Source: Armillaria gallica
Taxonomy: Eukaryota; Basidiomycota; Agaricomycetes; Agaricales; Physalacriaceae
Assembly (NCBI GenBank): GCA_037576215.1
Contig: JBANDB010000016.1
Span: forward strand, 1,116,001-1,180,000
Length of the DNA stretch: 64,000 nucleotides
Direction of reading: 5' to 3'
Shown: positions 12,864 to 24,294 of the stretch, piece by piece
Numbering within the stretch: position 1 is the stretch's first letter
Layout: each line of letters begins with the position of its first letter
Translations under genes and position numbers: made by a program
The notes under the pieces: model-generated
The model's input: the letters and a program-made list of their open reading frames with translations, nothing else
Told to the model about the DNA's origin: nothing
Databases searched by the model: none

Positions 12864-13190
12864 ATGAAAGACGTTCAGCTGGACATCGCCGGCGCCACTT
12901 CAGTCCAGGCTGCGAAAGAGATTTTCGAGGAGGTCGAGGGCAGGCAGGCTGATACTCTTGTGGATAACGCAAACGCAGGTCCGTCCCGTGGTTTTATCTA
13001 CATTTATTGAAACTCACGAGGTGCACAGGAATAAGCTACATGTTCAAACCACGGCAAGCCTGTACCGTATCAGTCGACGTCATCCAAAAAGCCTTCGAAA
13101 TCTACCTCAGTTTAGCAGTTTACGGAAACCTCGTGTGGGGACCATTCATGGGACACACTCGCATGCGGGTTCATGCAGTCCGCCCATCCT
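12864..13190 (+). pseudogene. Relic of a short-chain dehydrogenase/reductase
   Basis: The frame starting at 12864 reads MKDVQLDIAGATSVQAAKE, then IFEEVEGR and DTLVDNANAG. This matches the Rossmann-fold middle of classical SDR enzymes (VQLDVTxxxSVxxA...DxLVNNAG), with an insertion that spoils the NNAG motif. A second piece at about 13060-13120 reads VSVDVIQKAFEIYL, the segment that normally follows NNAG by about 15-20 residues. The N-terminal cofactor motif (TGxxxGxG) and the catalytic YxxxK are not found. Truncated and non-functional. Confidence 0.5.
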
Positions 13191-14485
13191 CTTGGACGTT
13201 ATCTCTGACGTGTCAGGAAGACTTGCAACCCTGCATCCGGATACATAGTCAGCCATTGGAGCTGATTAATCTTCAGGACTGCGTCTCCTTATCGTGTCAC
13301 TGTGCACTATTCAGGCGAAGGCATCCTCCAGCAATTGCGCACTTTCCCTTACACATTGTGGGACACAAATTGCGATATCTCGGGTCTGCTTGTGCGATCA
13401 TGGGGTGCCAGACGCGGATAATGGTAACTGGTCGTCCTCCCGAGATTCTCCTTGCGACGTCTTGCTCCACGTCTTGCCCCACTTCTTCCTCGACATCGGA
13501 ACAAACCCGAACAAAGCAAAAAGAGGCGAGAAACACCAGCATTATCTTCCCATATGGCAGATAACACTGACGAGCTCTGTACGTGGCGGCAAAAACATCA
13601 CCCGTCTGTACAAGATATCGTTGTGTAGGGGATGACGTGAAGGGCGGCGAGGACGACTCGAAATCGTCAAGCTCAATCGAGGGCAATAGCTATAGCCTTG
13701 CCATTTAGCCTCGCCAGTACCAGTAGCCCTGGCATCTTGGAGTTGTACAAATCAGATGAGCCATCGCGCTCCTGCCGTCTAACCATTTGCACCAACGTCC
13801 GAGATATCTTTCCTATGCTGTGCCGGATACGAAGATAGATATCCCTGAGTCGGCCTGTATGACTCCAGTCATGGATAATCCCCTTGCCGCCCTTGCACAA
13901 AACCCTCGACATATCTTATGCCAGAGCGACGTATTTCTCTGTCGCTCACAAGTCTCCCTACCCATCGAAAAATGCATCTCAAGATAATGCAGACGGCAAC
14001 TTGTCCCAAAGACTTGCCCAGTGTCATCATATACTTTCGTTGTCTTTCCGCAACAGGCCGATCCTGCCATTGCTAACGTGGGAATGGCGCACCGTTCTCC
14101 GCGAGTAATCTTTGTTTTGTACATCTTACAGAGTTCGCCACGCTTCGAATGACTTTTGCCCCTGGTCAGAGAATGTCGTATCGGACTAAACTCGTCACCA
14201 CTCATGTTTGTCATATCCCGCGCAGACGACCCTGCACCAGGCATCCCCATCACCTATGTCTCCTTGCTGTGAAATCGGGTTCAACCATATTCGAAGGGTC
14301 GGAGAACTCTTGTTCTCTCCTTCTCAACCTCAAATCGTTCATGTCTGACGACTTTGGGGGATTTCGAGACCATTTGTATCTGTCGCCAATTTCGTATTTC
14401 CGGCCAAGCGAAGATGTCACTTCTCTACTCCCCAGCTTATCATTTCTCCCACTTGGGGCGACGATCTTATCGTCATGAAACCCGC
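13191..14485. other. No reliable gene
   Basis: Several overlapping frames exist on both strands (the longest a minus-strand frame at 13297-13686), but none shows a recognised domain or a consistent splice model. Confidence 0.3.
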
Positions 14486-14489
14486 TTTA

Positions 14490-15643
14490 GTGACCCGTAT
14501 GCTTTGTGCAGATGTCAGTCTCTTGCTCCACATAGTGAAAAGCCAATGAGCATTCTCGAGAAAGGCGTTGAGGTCGTCCACAGGTTGTCCCAATTGAAAG
14601 CGGGGTACCTGTCCAGATAGGTGGCGCTGTCGCTACGATCTTGAAGACGATTGAACGAATGGCGCAGCGTTCCTTCATCGCTGACAGGTTGGAGATCCAC
14701 CACTCGAACGCTTCAGACTCCCGACCGAAAGAGTTCAGGTCACCCTTCATGATTCTGACTTCGATCTTCTCAACGCTGGAGACATCAAGCGTCTCTGAAG
14801 ATGTGTACAGGAAACCTATAGATCGAGTAAGTACAAGATGTTCTTTAAAAGTCTATACATACCTGGGGTATGGTTTACGCGGAGAATTTTGAGCGAAGCA
14901 CCAAGGAGGACTAGATACTGGTTGAGAAGTTGTCGAAGGATACGGCTCTGGCCAGAAAGAGCGATGCTGAGGGTATGGACATCTCTGAAGGAAAACGGGC
15001 ATGAACGAGATGATGTCGCCAGCTTCAGAAAGGTCTCACACGGATCCGAGGACGCCGTGTCATCGATCTGTAACCTGACTGGAGCCGGAATGCAATGGAG
15101 GTTCTGACGACACTCCTCTGCGAAGTTGTTTTTACACCTGAAGCTCGCCCATTGCAGATCGGGCGAATTTTGCAACAGAGAACAAATCTCGCCTATTGCG
15201 CTAAAACTGAAAAACCGGTTTACGACGAGAGAGCGGTAAGAGTAGGATTGGAGGCTGGAAACGACTGTATCCGGCATCCGGGACCAGTCTCCGGCGATGA
15301 GAGTAAGCTGGGTGAGATTGACAAACGATTCAATCACTGTGAGTGCTCCGTAAACCCTGGAATCCGGATCATTACTTTTCGTGATCATGATGATTAGAGA
15401 CTTGAAAAGCAAGGCGAGCTTTGGCGATAGGGCGATCAGTTTGGCAAGGCGAATGCAGTTTGATTCGGTGGACAATACGGCACGAGAGAACAGATGGACT
15501 CGGGTTCTTGGATAAAGGGCCCTGCAAGCCAAGGCTGCTCGCAGCAAAGATCGCTTGTCATACTGCAGCTGGTCGATGATAGCATCCCAAATTTCCGGTG
15601 GAAAACTCAGAGAGTCACTGGGCTCTGGCATCCTAAAGAACAC
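14490..15643 (-). pseudogene. F-box-like/leucine-rich protein, 3' end degenerate (paralogue A)
   Basis: The N-terminal half is a clean frame: an F-box-like start (FPPEIWDAIIDQLQYDKRSL and ACRALYPRTRVHLFS), then irregular leucine-rich segments (FVNLTQLTLIAGDW, GEICSLLQNSPDLQWASF, SFRDVHTLSIALSG). In fungi such proteins generally act as substrate adaptors of SCF ubiquitin ligases; that role here is inference. It is paralogous to the genes at 44459 and 46476. After the intron near 14820 the C-terminal exon matches them (EWWISNLSAMKERCAIRS) but shifts frame after VFKIVAT: pieces YPAFNWDNLW and LNAFLENAHWLF lie in two other frames. A MITE-like element sits 70 bases upstream of the start at 15643; MPEPSDSLS (15628) is an alternative start. 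Confidence 0.7.
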
Positions 15644-15712
15644 GTCAGAGAAATCGCTACGAAGATTGAAAATGGCCTACAGCACGCTATGGAAGTCGGA
15701 CTGGACTCAGTA

Positions 15713-15973
15713 CTACTGTACTATTTCGACCGTAGCTTCTGGGGGTGTTACGCGTTATGCTATATGGCCAAATGACTAGAGGTTCATTCACCGAGAAATG
15801 ATGTAAAATTACTATATTTAGGGTCTCCGGCGCCAGCCGGACCCGAAAATTTTCCATTTTAAGCGCATACTACCTCTGCGGAGCGCCTGTTACGCGTTAC
15901 GAAATACCGGGAGCTTCACTTCACGAGGCCCTGTTACGCGTTATGTGAATTAACGGTCGAAATAGTACAGTAG
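15713..15973. mobile_element. MITE-like element with 21-bp perfect terminal inverted repeats
   Basis: The 21 bases at 15713-15733 (core TACTGTACTATTTCGACCGT) are the exact reverse complement of 15953-15973. The 261-bp interval has no coding capacity. Inside, the 11-mer GTTACGCGTTA occurs three times (near 15749, 15890 and 15932), each containing ACGCGT. No clear target-site duplication is seen, so the exact outer limit is uncertain. Short length, perfect terminal repeats and lack of genes fit a non-autonomous DNA transposon. Confidence 0.7.
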
Positions 15974-17157
15974 ATGAGATGACAGTACGGCTGAGGGACC
16001 AACGGGCTAGTTTGCCTAGTCTCTCGTAGACAGACGGACGATACACACCTATGGAGGGAGGGAGTGACGGTGTGTATGAGTCTGTTGTTTATCTGGGGGG
16101 TCTCGTTATCACCGACGGATCCGTTACGTAATAGAATCACATGCACCGCCAACATGTCAATTTACTGACGCGTTTCTATCCAAAGCCGCGCGTTTTCGTG
16201 CAGAGAAGTGACTAGAGCCTAACTTCCATGACTGGTGACAGTGCATAGAAGGTCATATCTGCCATTGAGAATATGAATAGGCGGCTGCTCTTGAAATAGC
16301 CTGACCATCCTTTCGGCTTGGTATTTGCTTTGAAACAGTATCGTTAACAATTTTCATGCCTTCTTGATTGTTTCATGAGAGAGTTTGAGTCATAGGGTCA
16401 TCATTCAATGAGACGAGCAAAGAGAAACGACGCGAACACAGTAGTATTGGTTCAAAGAGTGATGGGAAAGTCCTTCTATGTATGGTAGCTGACGTAACGG
16501 CGTCGACGGTGATAACAAGGGGGCGCGATTAAAACAAGACTATAGTTTGCCTCTTTGAGAGATGATATAGATAGCCGAAGGGTAAGAGAGGCGGGCAATA
16601 AAGGTGCCTAGGACCGGCTCCTTCCGAGTACTAGAGTTTGATGACATCTGGAAATAATTCAGTTCAGTGACTACAGAAACAGTTAAGCATGTATCTTATT
16701 TAGCCCCCTCTGTGCACGAGTCTGACACTTATCCATCTCAACGGCTAATAATCGGCTAATGATTCATAGTGCTTGCAGGAGTCGCCAAGTCGTCGCGGTT
16801 CGTAAGCAAAAGACAAACTTGAAGCGGCCCGCAAAGCTCCGGACTCTCTTCTTTTTGCCACCACGTCCTCTGATATCCTAAAAGTCTTTGTGTGTTCCTT
16901 CGGCTGGTTTATCTGCTATCGGTACGACGGTAACGACACACGAGAACTCTGCAGAAGAATATGCTCTCCCTTGCTCAAGTTATCTGATGTAACGTTCAGC
17001 CATGGATGCGGCCACGGTCCAGCCGTGCTAGTCGCAGTTGAAGCTATATTTCTGCCGTCCAAACAATCATGCAGCACCTCAGTTTTCTGACCCACGGGAG
17101 AGACCTTGAGGGATGAATATATAGACGATTCGCAGTCTTAAATCAATTCCGTTGGTG
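15974..17157. other. No gene seen; left flank of the transposon pair
   Basis: No supported gene. One more ACGCGT lies near 16168. The last two bases, TG at 17156-17157, form half of a putative 2-bp target duplication. Confidence 0.4.
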
Positions 17158-17172
17158 CATCAGGAAAAATGG
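17158..17172. repeat. Terminal inverted repeat, outer end of left copy
   Basis: CATCAGGAAAAATGG; compare the inner end CATCAGGAAAAAATG on the opposite strand at 23825-23839. The only substitution noticed between the two copies is here (T at 17170 against the complement of G at 33513). Confidence 0.8.
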
Positions 17173-17591
17173 AAAAGCTCTGTACGCCCCCGCCAAATAT
17201 CTGTAGGATCGGTAGCGTCCGTACCTTATGTACCTTGCCAGGATTGACTCTGTATTTGTCTGTAGTCATATGACATCCCGTCTTAAAGGTACATATTAAT
17301 ACTTTGCCATATAAAAGGACCCTCATACCTTCAGCCATTTTAAGCTCCCTCCTACCAGAATTTTGTATGGTATAACATCATTGAACGCGACGTAGAATTG
17401 TATGACCTCATTACCGGTGAAGTTGTTCATTCAGAACCGGTGATGACATCATTACTGACCTCCTGCCTAAAGCAAATATATTGTCTCACGCCCTTATTTG
17501 GCCTGTTCTTTGTCTTCAACGATGGCTTTATCTTGATCCAGGGTCAATCACCGTTTTCTTCCGCACAACTGTACAGCAACGACGCGAGGAG

Positions 17592-18149
17592 ATGTCTGAT
17601 ACGAAGGATAAGGAGGAAAATGGCCTCAGGTGCGTGTACTATCAATTACCTCCAGCATTGAAGCTAACTATTATCTGCCCCCATGGTCTTCAAGCGTGTG
17701 CTGGCACTGTTTCACGCCAGACAGTTGCTGGATTCCAGAGTGGGCCATTCCGCCAGCCTATCGACATCACCTATCCCCCACCGACCTCTTCAGGCGAATG
17801 TCTTGCCTTTCCCAACCCACCAAACACGCCGTGCATTCCTCCTAACCTCGCTTCGCCCACCATCATGTTTGCGCCCCGCTTCCAGGATGAATCCGAGGCT
17901 TCCCTTTACCCCCCGCCCATGGTCACCCATTTCATGCTCCACTGACTTGCTGAAGCATCCAAGGTACTGACAGACACCTTGGTCAGCACTCATTGTGGAC
18001 GTTTCTTGGACATCGAGATGACTTCACTGCGTATGCATCTCTTCAACGCTCAGATCGTACTCCATTATGTGCGGGATGTTGCTGTTCATGCCGACTATGT
18101 TCAGGATAAGGAGTTGGCGGTCGAGATTGACAATAGTAGTATAGCATGA
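17592..18149 (+). pseudogene. Small third reading frame of the transposon, interrupted by TGA (left copy)
   Basis: One continuous frame of about 185 codons starts MSDTKDKEENG and ends IDNSSIA, stopping at 18147-18149, with a single TGA at 17943-17945. The first part is proline-rich (FRQPIDITYPPP, PRFQDESEASLYPPP); the second, after the TGA, is helical (LAEASKVLTDTLVSTHCGRF, MHLFNAQIVLHYVRDVAVH). No family is recognised. The frame remains sensible past the TGA, so a CGA-to-TGA change or an unrecognised intron is likely. The identical TGA is in the right copy. It converges on the transposase gene with 49 bases between the stops. Its role in the element is unknown. Confidence 0.45.
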
Positions 18150-18198
18150 CATGTAGACGTTTGTGAATGAGAAGCCGTCGGTTTTGTTGCAGTTCTAA

Positions 18199-21100
18199 TC
18201 ACGTCGCAGAAATCTTGCATTTCAAGCGTAGTAATACAAAATCAATATGTCTAAGGTACGTATTGAGATGAAAGGACTTGCACTTTTCTATAGCGCTCTC
18301 GCTTGTCCATGTGGGGTCCATAATATGTCCTGAGTACGGTATCAGATGACAACTGCGGGAGATGTATGTAATTGGAATAATAGATGCATTCCGAAGATGA
18401 TTCCGCATAGACCGTTCCACCCTGAACATTTGCGTGTGTTCATCAACACAGCGCAGAGGGGTAAACCATTCAACATATACTAGCGGATGTGGGAAGCTGC
18501 CGAGTTCCTCAGGAAGGTTGAAAATAGCACGGACTTGTGCCACATGCAGACCTGCGGAGAGTTTAAATACATGCAAGTGAAGAAGAGTTAGAACACACCG
18601 TTCACTCCCAACAAGTCCAGGTCCTGTTTCTTATCCAATGGCAAGTCTCGCCGTGCCAGCACTGTATCAAACTGAGCTGGCACATACTTTTTCCTCCTAG
18701 TTCCCGTTGTGTGAGATGGCGATGCACGAATGACATCCAGGGTAACAGTTGTCGAGACTTCAGGTACCGGGGGTATACAGATCCGGAAGCGCTTGTAAAC
18801 CTGGTATTTGCTGGCCGAGCATCCCAGAAATCGTCTTTGAGCAAGCCACGGTCACGAAGAAAAAATTCCAGACAGTGTACAAACTGCCTAGTCCCGTACT
18901 GGTTCTCCAAAGTGGCTATATTGATGCCAGTGAAGGATGGTCGTTTGGGTATAGTGTACGTTGATTCGCCATGCTGTAAGCTAACATGGGATGCGATCTG
19001 ATCCCCATTAGTGTCCTTGGTAAGCTCCGTGTTGATCTCAGCATGTGCTGCTGCTTCTTCGTCACCATCTGCCACATCTACATCATCTTCGACCTCGTCA
19101 ACTTCATCCCTACCTGCACCTTCTAGAGCCCAGTCCAGGAATCGAGTAAATCTTTGGACTGCTTCTCGTCGGGTCAACCACTTCGTCATTTGCTGGATGT
19201 ATCCCTTCCGATTTGATGCTTGGTACGTTCGTTTCGCAAAATCAATATGCAGTCGTTCTGATGCCTCAGTATTGTAGCCTCCTGTGACGCCATGGGACCG
19301 AATCATTGCAGCATAGTGAACCATTGAATGGACTTTAGGGATATTGAAGTGCTCACGAACGCCATCGTCAACGAATATGTGTTTGTGGGCATGGAAGGTG
19401 TGTAATGAGTCTTCAAGCTTCTTCAACGACTCATCCGTGTGTAGTTCCAGGTGGGAATAGTAGATAAAATCAAGTACTGCACGAACACAAATGATGACAT
19501 CAGGTTTGGCCGTTCCTGCCAGCGCGCCCAGGAAAACCTTCTCCATATTCTTGTACTCCGTTCCTGTCCATTGCATGACCAGCGAAATTCCCTTCTTGAA
19601 GTGGCGTAAGTCAGGATGCCATGGCATAGCCATGTAACGACGGTCAACCTCGGCCTTTGTTGCATCTGCAGCCTTCATCGACCATTTGACAAGGTGATCC
19701 TTGAAGATGCCTTTGTGGAGCTGATGTAGAAGGTCAGGAGTGAAACAATGGAAGATGTTGTATCGTGGCAGGTCTGTCCAGAAGGGCGTAATGGGGCGTA
19801 GGCCGAGGTTTTTAAACTGTGTGTGATTTCCTGTACGTGTTGCTTTCAGAGTGTCAATCGTTTTCTCTGGGTCACGTAGCACTGAATGCAAAGGATCACC
19901 CAGCTCCTTGGAGGTAGCAGTGCATTTTGGACATCGTCGCTCTCCACACCCGGCTATTAGGCACTGCTCCAGGTAATCGGCGATGTAGGCAGCAAGGAGA
20001 GGAAACACGAGCCGTGTCCTTCCATCACTGCAAAGCATCTCAACACTGTTCTGGCCGGCCTCAATGAGAGGCTTTAGGAGTGTCCGCATGCAGTCGTGGA
20101 AGAGCTGATATCCTTCTACAGATCGACGATCCTCGGTAAAGCACTCTAGCTTGGACACAGGTATGTAACCAATCAGAATCGTGGCTTGTTCTGACAGCTT
20201 CCTTCGAACAGATGCATCAATGTTACCAAGGGTAAGGTAAACTGGCCAGGCAGACTTGTCCCCGCTAAAGGTGGAGAGCTGTGTTTTATCGGATGAAAGT
20301 ATGATTGCTGCGATGGTCGCCCCCTTCGGCAACAGCTTCTGAATACATCCATCATTAAAATCTTGCAATAGGTTGTACAGACATGGAATATGTGCCTGCA
20401 TGGCCCACCACCATTTCCCTGTTGCCATCTCATCAAAGGCCTGATGCTTCATCCCTTTGTCGGTATACATCTTCTCTGGTGCGTAACGCATATGTTTTGC
20501 AAATCAGGGATCCCGCATGAGTTCCTTGATGCATGCGACTGGATCACGCTTCCATAACTCGATGGTCTGCACCACAGGAGTCCCATCTTTATCGAGTACG
20601 TTGCCAACAAGTTCAAATTCCTCGCATTTCCACTCAGTATCTAATGCAGATGGCAACTCGTCGATCTTGCTCAGAAAGGTGTGCTTGTCCTTAAATGATG
20701 GTTCAACCTTCTCTTGGATCTGTTTTTGTATGGTAAGTGATGTTGATAACATTAAATGCTGAAATCGTACCACTCCCAGCTTTGCGAACCTGTCAATATC
20801 TGCCTGGCTAACTCCGGACATCATCAACCATCGTGCAAGTTCCCATTCCTCGCAGAATTTGAAAGGTGCCCACACCTCTTCTCCTTGCTTCTGCTTCTCT
20901 CTTCTAATCCTTTCAAATGTAGTTTCGCCTTCTCCAGCACCTTCAATCTCGGCACCAGTATCAGGATAATCCACAAAGACAAGGCTGTCATGACTCCAAG
21001 AAGATGGTTGGGTATCACCTTCATCCTCGACGTCTTCAATAGTGACTCGGCATCGCTTTGATGGTGAGGCCATCCCTGATGGTGCAAAATCAGATGCAGG

Positions 21101-21340
21101 CAAGGGTGGATCAGGCGGAAAGATAGGCTCCTCAGGGATTGAAGGAGATGGTGATGCAGCACACGCTTCAGCCTTTCTCGTAACTGACTCTGGCTTCTTT
21201 CTTTTGCCAGTGACTGGAGCATTCCGCTCATCGAGGATACGACCGCATGAGGTTGCTGACAGGTGTGAGCGTAAGCCTCTGCTGGAGCGAGAGGTGAACT
21301 GATCCTTGCAAACTGGACATTTGAAGATTTTTCCGGACAT
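18199..21340 (-). pseudogene. Plavaka-type transposase with N-terminal zinc finger (left copy)
   Basis: About 1,000 residues if read through. The start MSGKIFKCPVC at 21338-21340 leads straight into a CxxC...H...C finger (CPVCKDQ...RSHLSATSC), probably for DNA binding. Next come PFKFCEEWELARWLMMSGV, ELWKRDPVACIKELMRDP, then after an in-frame TGA (20504-20506) FAKHMRYAPEKMYTDKG, followed by the core: IILSSDKTQLSTFSGDKSAW, VYLTLGNIDASVRRKLSE, TPDLLHQLHKGIFKDHL, LRHFKKGISLVMQWTGTEY and SERLHIDFAKRTYQASNRK. This order is characteristic of Plavaka transposases. The frame is open from 20491 to about 18690; an A5 tract (T run 18688-18692) then puts the tail (YVPAQFDTVLARRDLP, then VEWFTPLR) out of frame, and an A3 or A6 tract would restore it. 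One late intron mirrors 32085-32131. The catalytic residues were not assigned. Confidence 0.85.
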
Positions 21341-21482
21341 GATGACAGTGAGCAGGCAGATGCGGAGACCATACCGCCACAGCAAAACTGATTGTGCATT
21401 CTGGTCACTTTTTTTTGGTTGACTGTCTCAAATTTTGACGTTTGACTCTTTGCACCTGTCTACAACCATCTGTCTCTCTGCC
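21341..21482. promoter_or_regulatory. 142-bp divergent promoter between transposase and DUF6532 gene (left copy)
   Basis: Only 142 bases separate the two divergent ATG codons, including an A/T run (GTCACTTTTTTTTGGTTGAC). The same arrangement is in the right copy at 29203-29344. Shared or bidirectional control is inferred from the spacing. Confidence 0.5.
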
Positions 21483-23536
21483 ATGTCCAAGCGGTCTCAG
21501 GCATCTTGTGGGCCATCTACGGATTGCCAGCCTGCGTCCAAGAGGTCTCGTCGAAGCCATGATGATCTTAGCAGCAATATCCAGCTTCCCAACCGCACTC
21601 GAAGCAAGGAAAACCGTGTACTCACTGAGAAGCAGGCTGCAAATGGTACATCTTTCAGTCTGATTGATCTCCAACTAATACTCGGATACAGATCAAGCCT
21701 GCAAGGATGCGGAGATTGCTCAACTGAGAAAGCAGCTAGCCTGCTCACAAAAGAGTAATGAACAGCAGCGAGTCCTTCTTGATAATACCAACCGTAGGTC
21801 ACTCATTGGTAGCTTGCTCAGTACTAATGTCATAGCTAGGTACCGAGGCTCGTCACAAACAGCAATACTATGATGACTATCAACGACTTCATGGACGGTC
21901 ACCTCCAGAAAGTGAAAGTGAAGACAACGTTGATGGTAACGGAAGTGATTCCGATGATGGACAGTCATCCTCTCACTTTTTCCGACATCTGTATGACTGT
22001 TATCTTGTTCCAGTACCTTCTCTGTCACACTCACATTGACTCCAGCTACATTCAAAAGGTACACAGTCTCCCGAGCCCCTGATAATTCGCACCAAAGGTT
22101 CTGCACGACCAACGGCAACTATTCCTCGACTCTCATTTGTGGCTGACGGCGATGAGGTCAATGTTCGTTACCATGGTGAATCGACGATGATGGCTCCTCA
22201 TGATTGTCCTTCCTCCCCTGCCTGTTCACCTTCTGCCTCACCATCTTTATCCTCTCATAGTGCTCAGCTCACTGCTCCTCCTACTGCTCCTTCCCACACT
22301 GAAGTTGGTAGAGAGTCTCAACGCAGTAATGATGCGACTGTGACTCTAGCGGCACCACCACCATCATTGCCTCGTGTTGGTTCAGACCCTCCAACAAGCT
22401 CTGTAGAACATTTAACAGACAATCCTTCTGTGCCTGCTGCTACACCTCTTCCACCATCTCAGATTACTGGATCAAAAGGTGATAAGCTCAGTCACTATGA
22501 AGGCCGGACGAAGACAGCACTGCGTAAGGCTATGTGTGGGTATGAAGGATGTCTTGGGGCCATCAACATGTGTCCAGAGGAAGCTATGCAGTCAAGTTGG
22601 GCTCAAGAGGAGTGGCGCATCCAATTTGAGAGCGATGAACAACCAATCAAGCTTAGCGACGAAATGCTCAAGCTGGTATTTCACACTTTTCTATTCAAAT
22701 ACTTTTGCTGATGCTTCTTCTAGATCAGAAAGCGTGGCGTGCATGTTCGAAGCTTCATGAGGGACCAGATCAAGCCACTCATACGCCCCTGCATATGGTT
22801 TTGTTGCCGGTGCTGAATCCGCAAACGCTGTCCGAGAGAACAAGCAAAAATGTGTAGAGCTCATGACTGCACTCGGCTTCTACTACAAGGTGCGCCAACC
22901 AGAGGTGTGTTTTCACTGCAGCATACTCATTTTTACATTACAGGATGCTACAACGTGCACAGGCTATTTTAATAGTCCGATTCTCTTTGACGCCATCGGT
23001 CGTGCCTTTTCTACAACAAAGGTGCTCCAGGACTCGCATTCCCTGAGCGCTTTAACCCTATCCCTGTTCCAGCCTTGGCATTCATTTTCACTGTGGTCAG
23101 TCCTCAATGTTTGTTTGCCTCAAGCGCACCATCTAATGATATCTTGATTTGCAGATTGAACACTGTCTAAATGAATGGTCTACCGGGAGCTACAAGGCGC
23201 TGATCTTCAATGAAACCGAAGCTAGTGTGCGCTATCATGAGCATCATCTCCCTGCTGTGAAGCAGTGGACAGAAATATCACCGGACTTGACAACAGTCTT
23301 GCGGAAGGCCTGGTATACAAAAGCAAGGTGCTTACTGATTGGCATGATGCATTGTATACATATCTGACATCTTTTTCAGGAAACAAATGGGAGCAGCAAG
23401 CCTTTGGACTCCAGCAGTACCGCTCAAATTGTCTGATTCTGCGAGGGACCTGGTGTATGAAGAAATGAAGGTGATGGCTGCGGCACTTGACGAGGAACCA
23501 CAAGCCGAAGGCGAGGCCGAGGAGGAAGCGGAATGA
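21483..23536 (+). pseudogene. DUF6532-type protein of the transposon, frameshifted (left copy)
   Basis: The intron-rich gene starts MSKRSQASCGPSTDCQPASK with a basic, possibly nuclear signal (SKRSRRSH), then has an acidic linker (PPESESEDNVDGNGSDSDD), a Ser/Pro/Thr-rich middle and a C-terminal domain (VRSFMRDQIKPLIRPAYGF, GYFNSPILFDAIGRAFF, FNPIPVPALAFIFTVIEHCL, NEWSTGSYKALIFNE) that I recognise as DUF6532, common beside transposases in Agaricomycetes. The product ends in EGEAEEEAE at 23534-23536. Three single-base differences from the right copy break this copy: a T5 instead of T6 tract at 21977-21981, an extra T at 22790 (APAYGF region), and T4 instead of T5 at 23007-23010. The right copy keeps the frame at all three places. 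Function unknown; a transposition accessory or regulatory role is inference. Confidence 0.75.
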
Positions 23537-23824
23537 ATTGGTAATAACTTACAATTATCTGTACTCCAATAGAATGATATAGTATTGCGCCATACCCTGA
23601 AATGTGATGAACAATACTTCGAAATAGCTCTACTGTATCAATATAGTAGTAGGATGAGCATGATATATATGAATACAGAGGGTTATTGTACATGTGCCTG
23701 ATGAATATCTATTGCTATGATGTGCTACAGAGGTCTGAGTGAGAGGCTACGATTGCTACATAAAGGGGACCTTTTGCATTTGCAATAGGAGATACAGATG
23801 CTACTTATCACTATGTCGAAAGGT

Positions 23825-23839
23825 CATTTTTTCCTGATG
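23825..23839. repeat. Terminal inverted repeat, inner end of left copy
   Basis: The complement of CATCAGGAAAAAATG; mirrors 26845-26859. The next two bases (GA, 23840-23841) pair as TC/TC with the outer flank of the right copy when the spacer is inverted. Confidence 0.8.
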
Positions 23840-24110
23840 GAGACAGATACTAGAAGAACATCGTCAAGGGTGTGAGAGTGTCTTGGGACAAATCTGTCGA
23901 ATGCATCACCCGAGGCTGGCTGATTTTGGCCATAGGATCTATCATCCAGTGCACCCGCTCTACAAGGCCATTGGTGGATATATGCCCAAGGAAGCTATCA
24001 GGATTCTTCGTCAGTATATGACGGAGATGGTATGTAGCTGCATATCCCGTGCACTCATGATGATCGTTGTTCAGCGCCAACTTGAAGATCAAGGTCAAAT
24101 CATGTTCTCA
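23840..24110 (+). repeat. Degenerate repeat shared with 48130-48360
   Basis: The sequence around 23897-23955 (reading RMHHPRLADFGHRIYHPVHP) matches the minus strand of 48130-48360 (YHMHHPELGSFCHRIYHPAY) at the protein level and at DNA level (CATAGGATCTATCATCC in both). It starts right at the transposon boundary. Origin unknown; it may be the decayed edge of a gene. Confidence 0.5.
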
Positions 24111-24294
24111 AGACGAAAATATGCCCGAATAATGGACATGTTGCTTACTGATGGATGCGAGTAACTGTTCCTCATCCACTTATCCAATCTATGGGCAGCA
24201 GATCATAGCGATTCGGAGTGAGATTGGCTGGAAGACTTGGTGATTTCTCTGACGTGTCCTTAGAAAACCAGAGCCCTGTGACTCATTGTGTTTA

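Larger units (their letters stand above)
17158..23839 (-). mobile_element. Plavaka/CACTA-type DNA transposon, left copy
   Basis: The 6,682-bp unit begins CATCAGGAAAAATGG and ends with the complement of CATCAGGAAAAAATG, giving terminal inverted repeats of about 15 bp with a one-base gap. The same ends bound the right copy. Strand is given by its transposase. It holds a small frame (17592-18149, plus), the transposase (18199-21340, minus) and a DUF6532 gene (21483-23536, plus). It mirrors 26845-33525 (the coordinates of matching bases sum to 50683-50685). The adjacent bases are TG on the left and GA on the right, not a direct duplication. Plavaka elements are a basidiomycete branch of the CACTA (CMC) superfamily; the assignment rests on the transposase sequence. 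Confidence 0.9.

Noticed and set aside
13297..13686. Minus-strand frame of 129 codons next to the dehydrogenase relic
   Set aside because: No family match, no supporting exons, and it overlaps other open frames; kept as unassigned.
17158..23839. Hypermutation of repeats (RIP-like) as an explanation for the broken frames
   Set aside because: The two copies are almost free of C-to-T differences; differences are length changes. Only the shared TGA codons could be old C-to-T changes.
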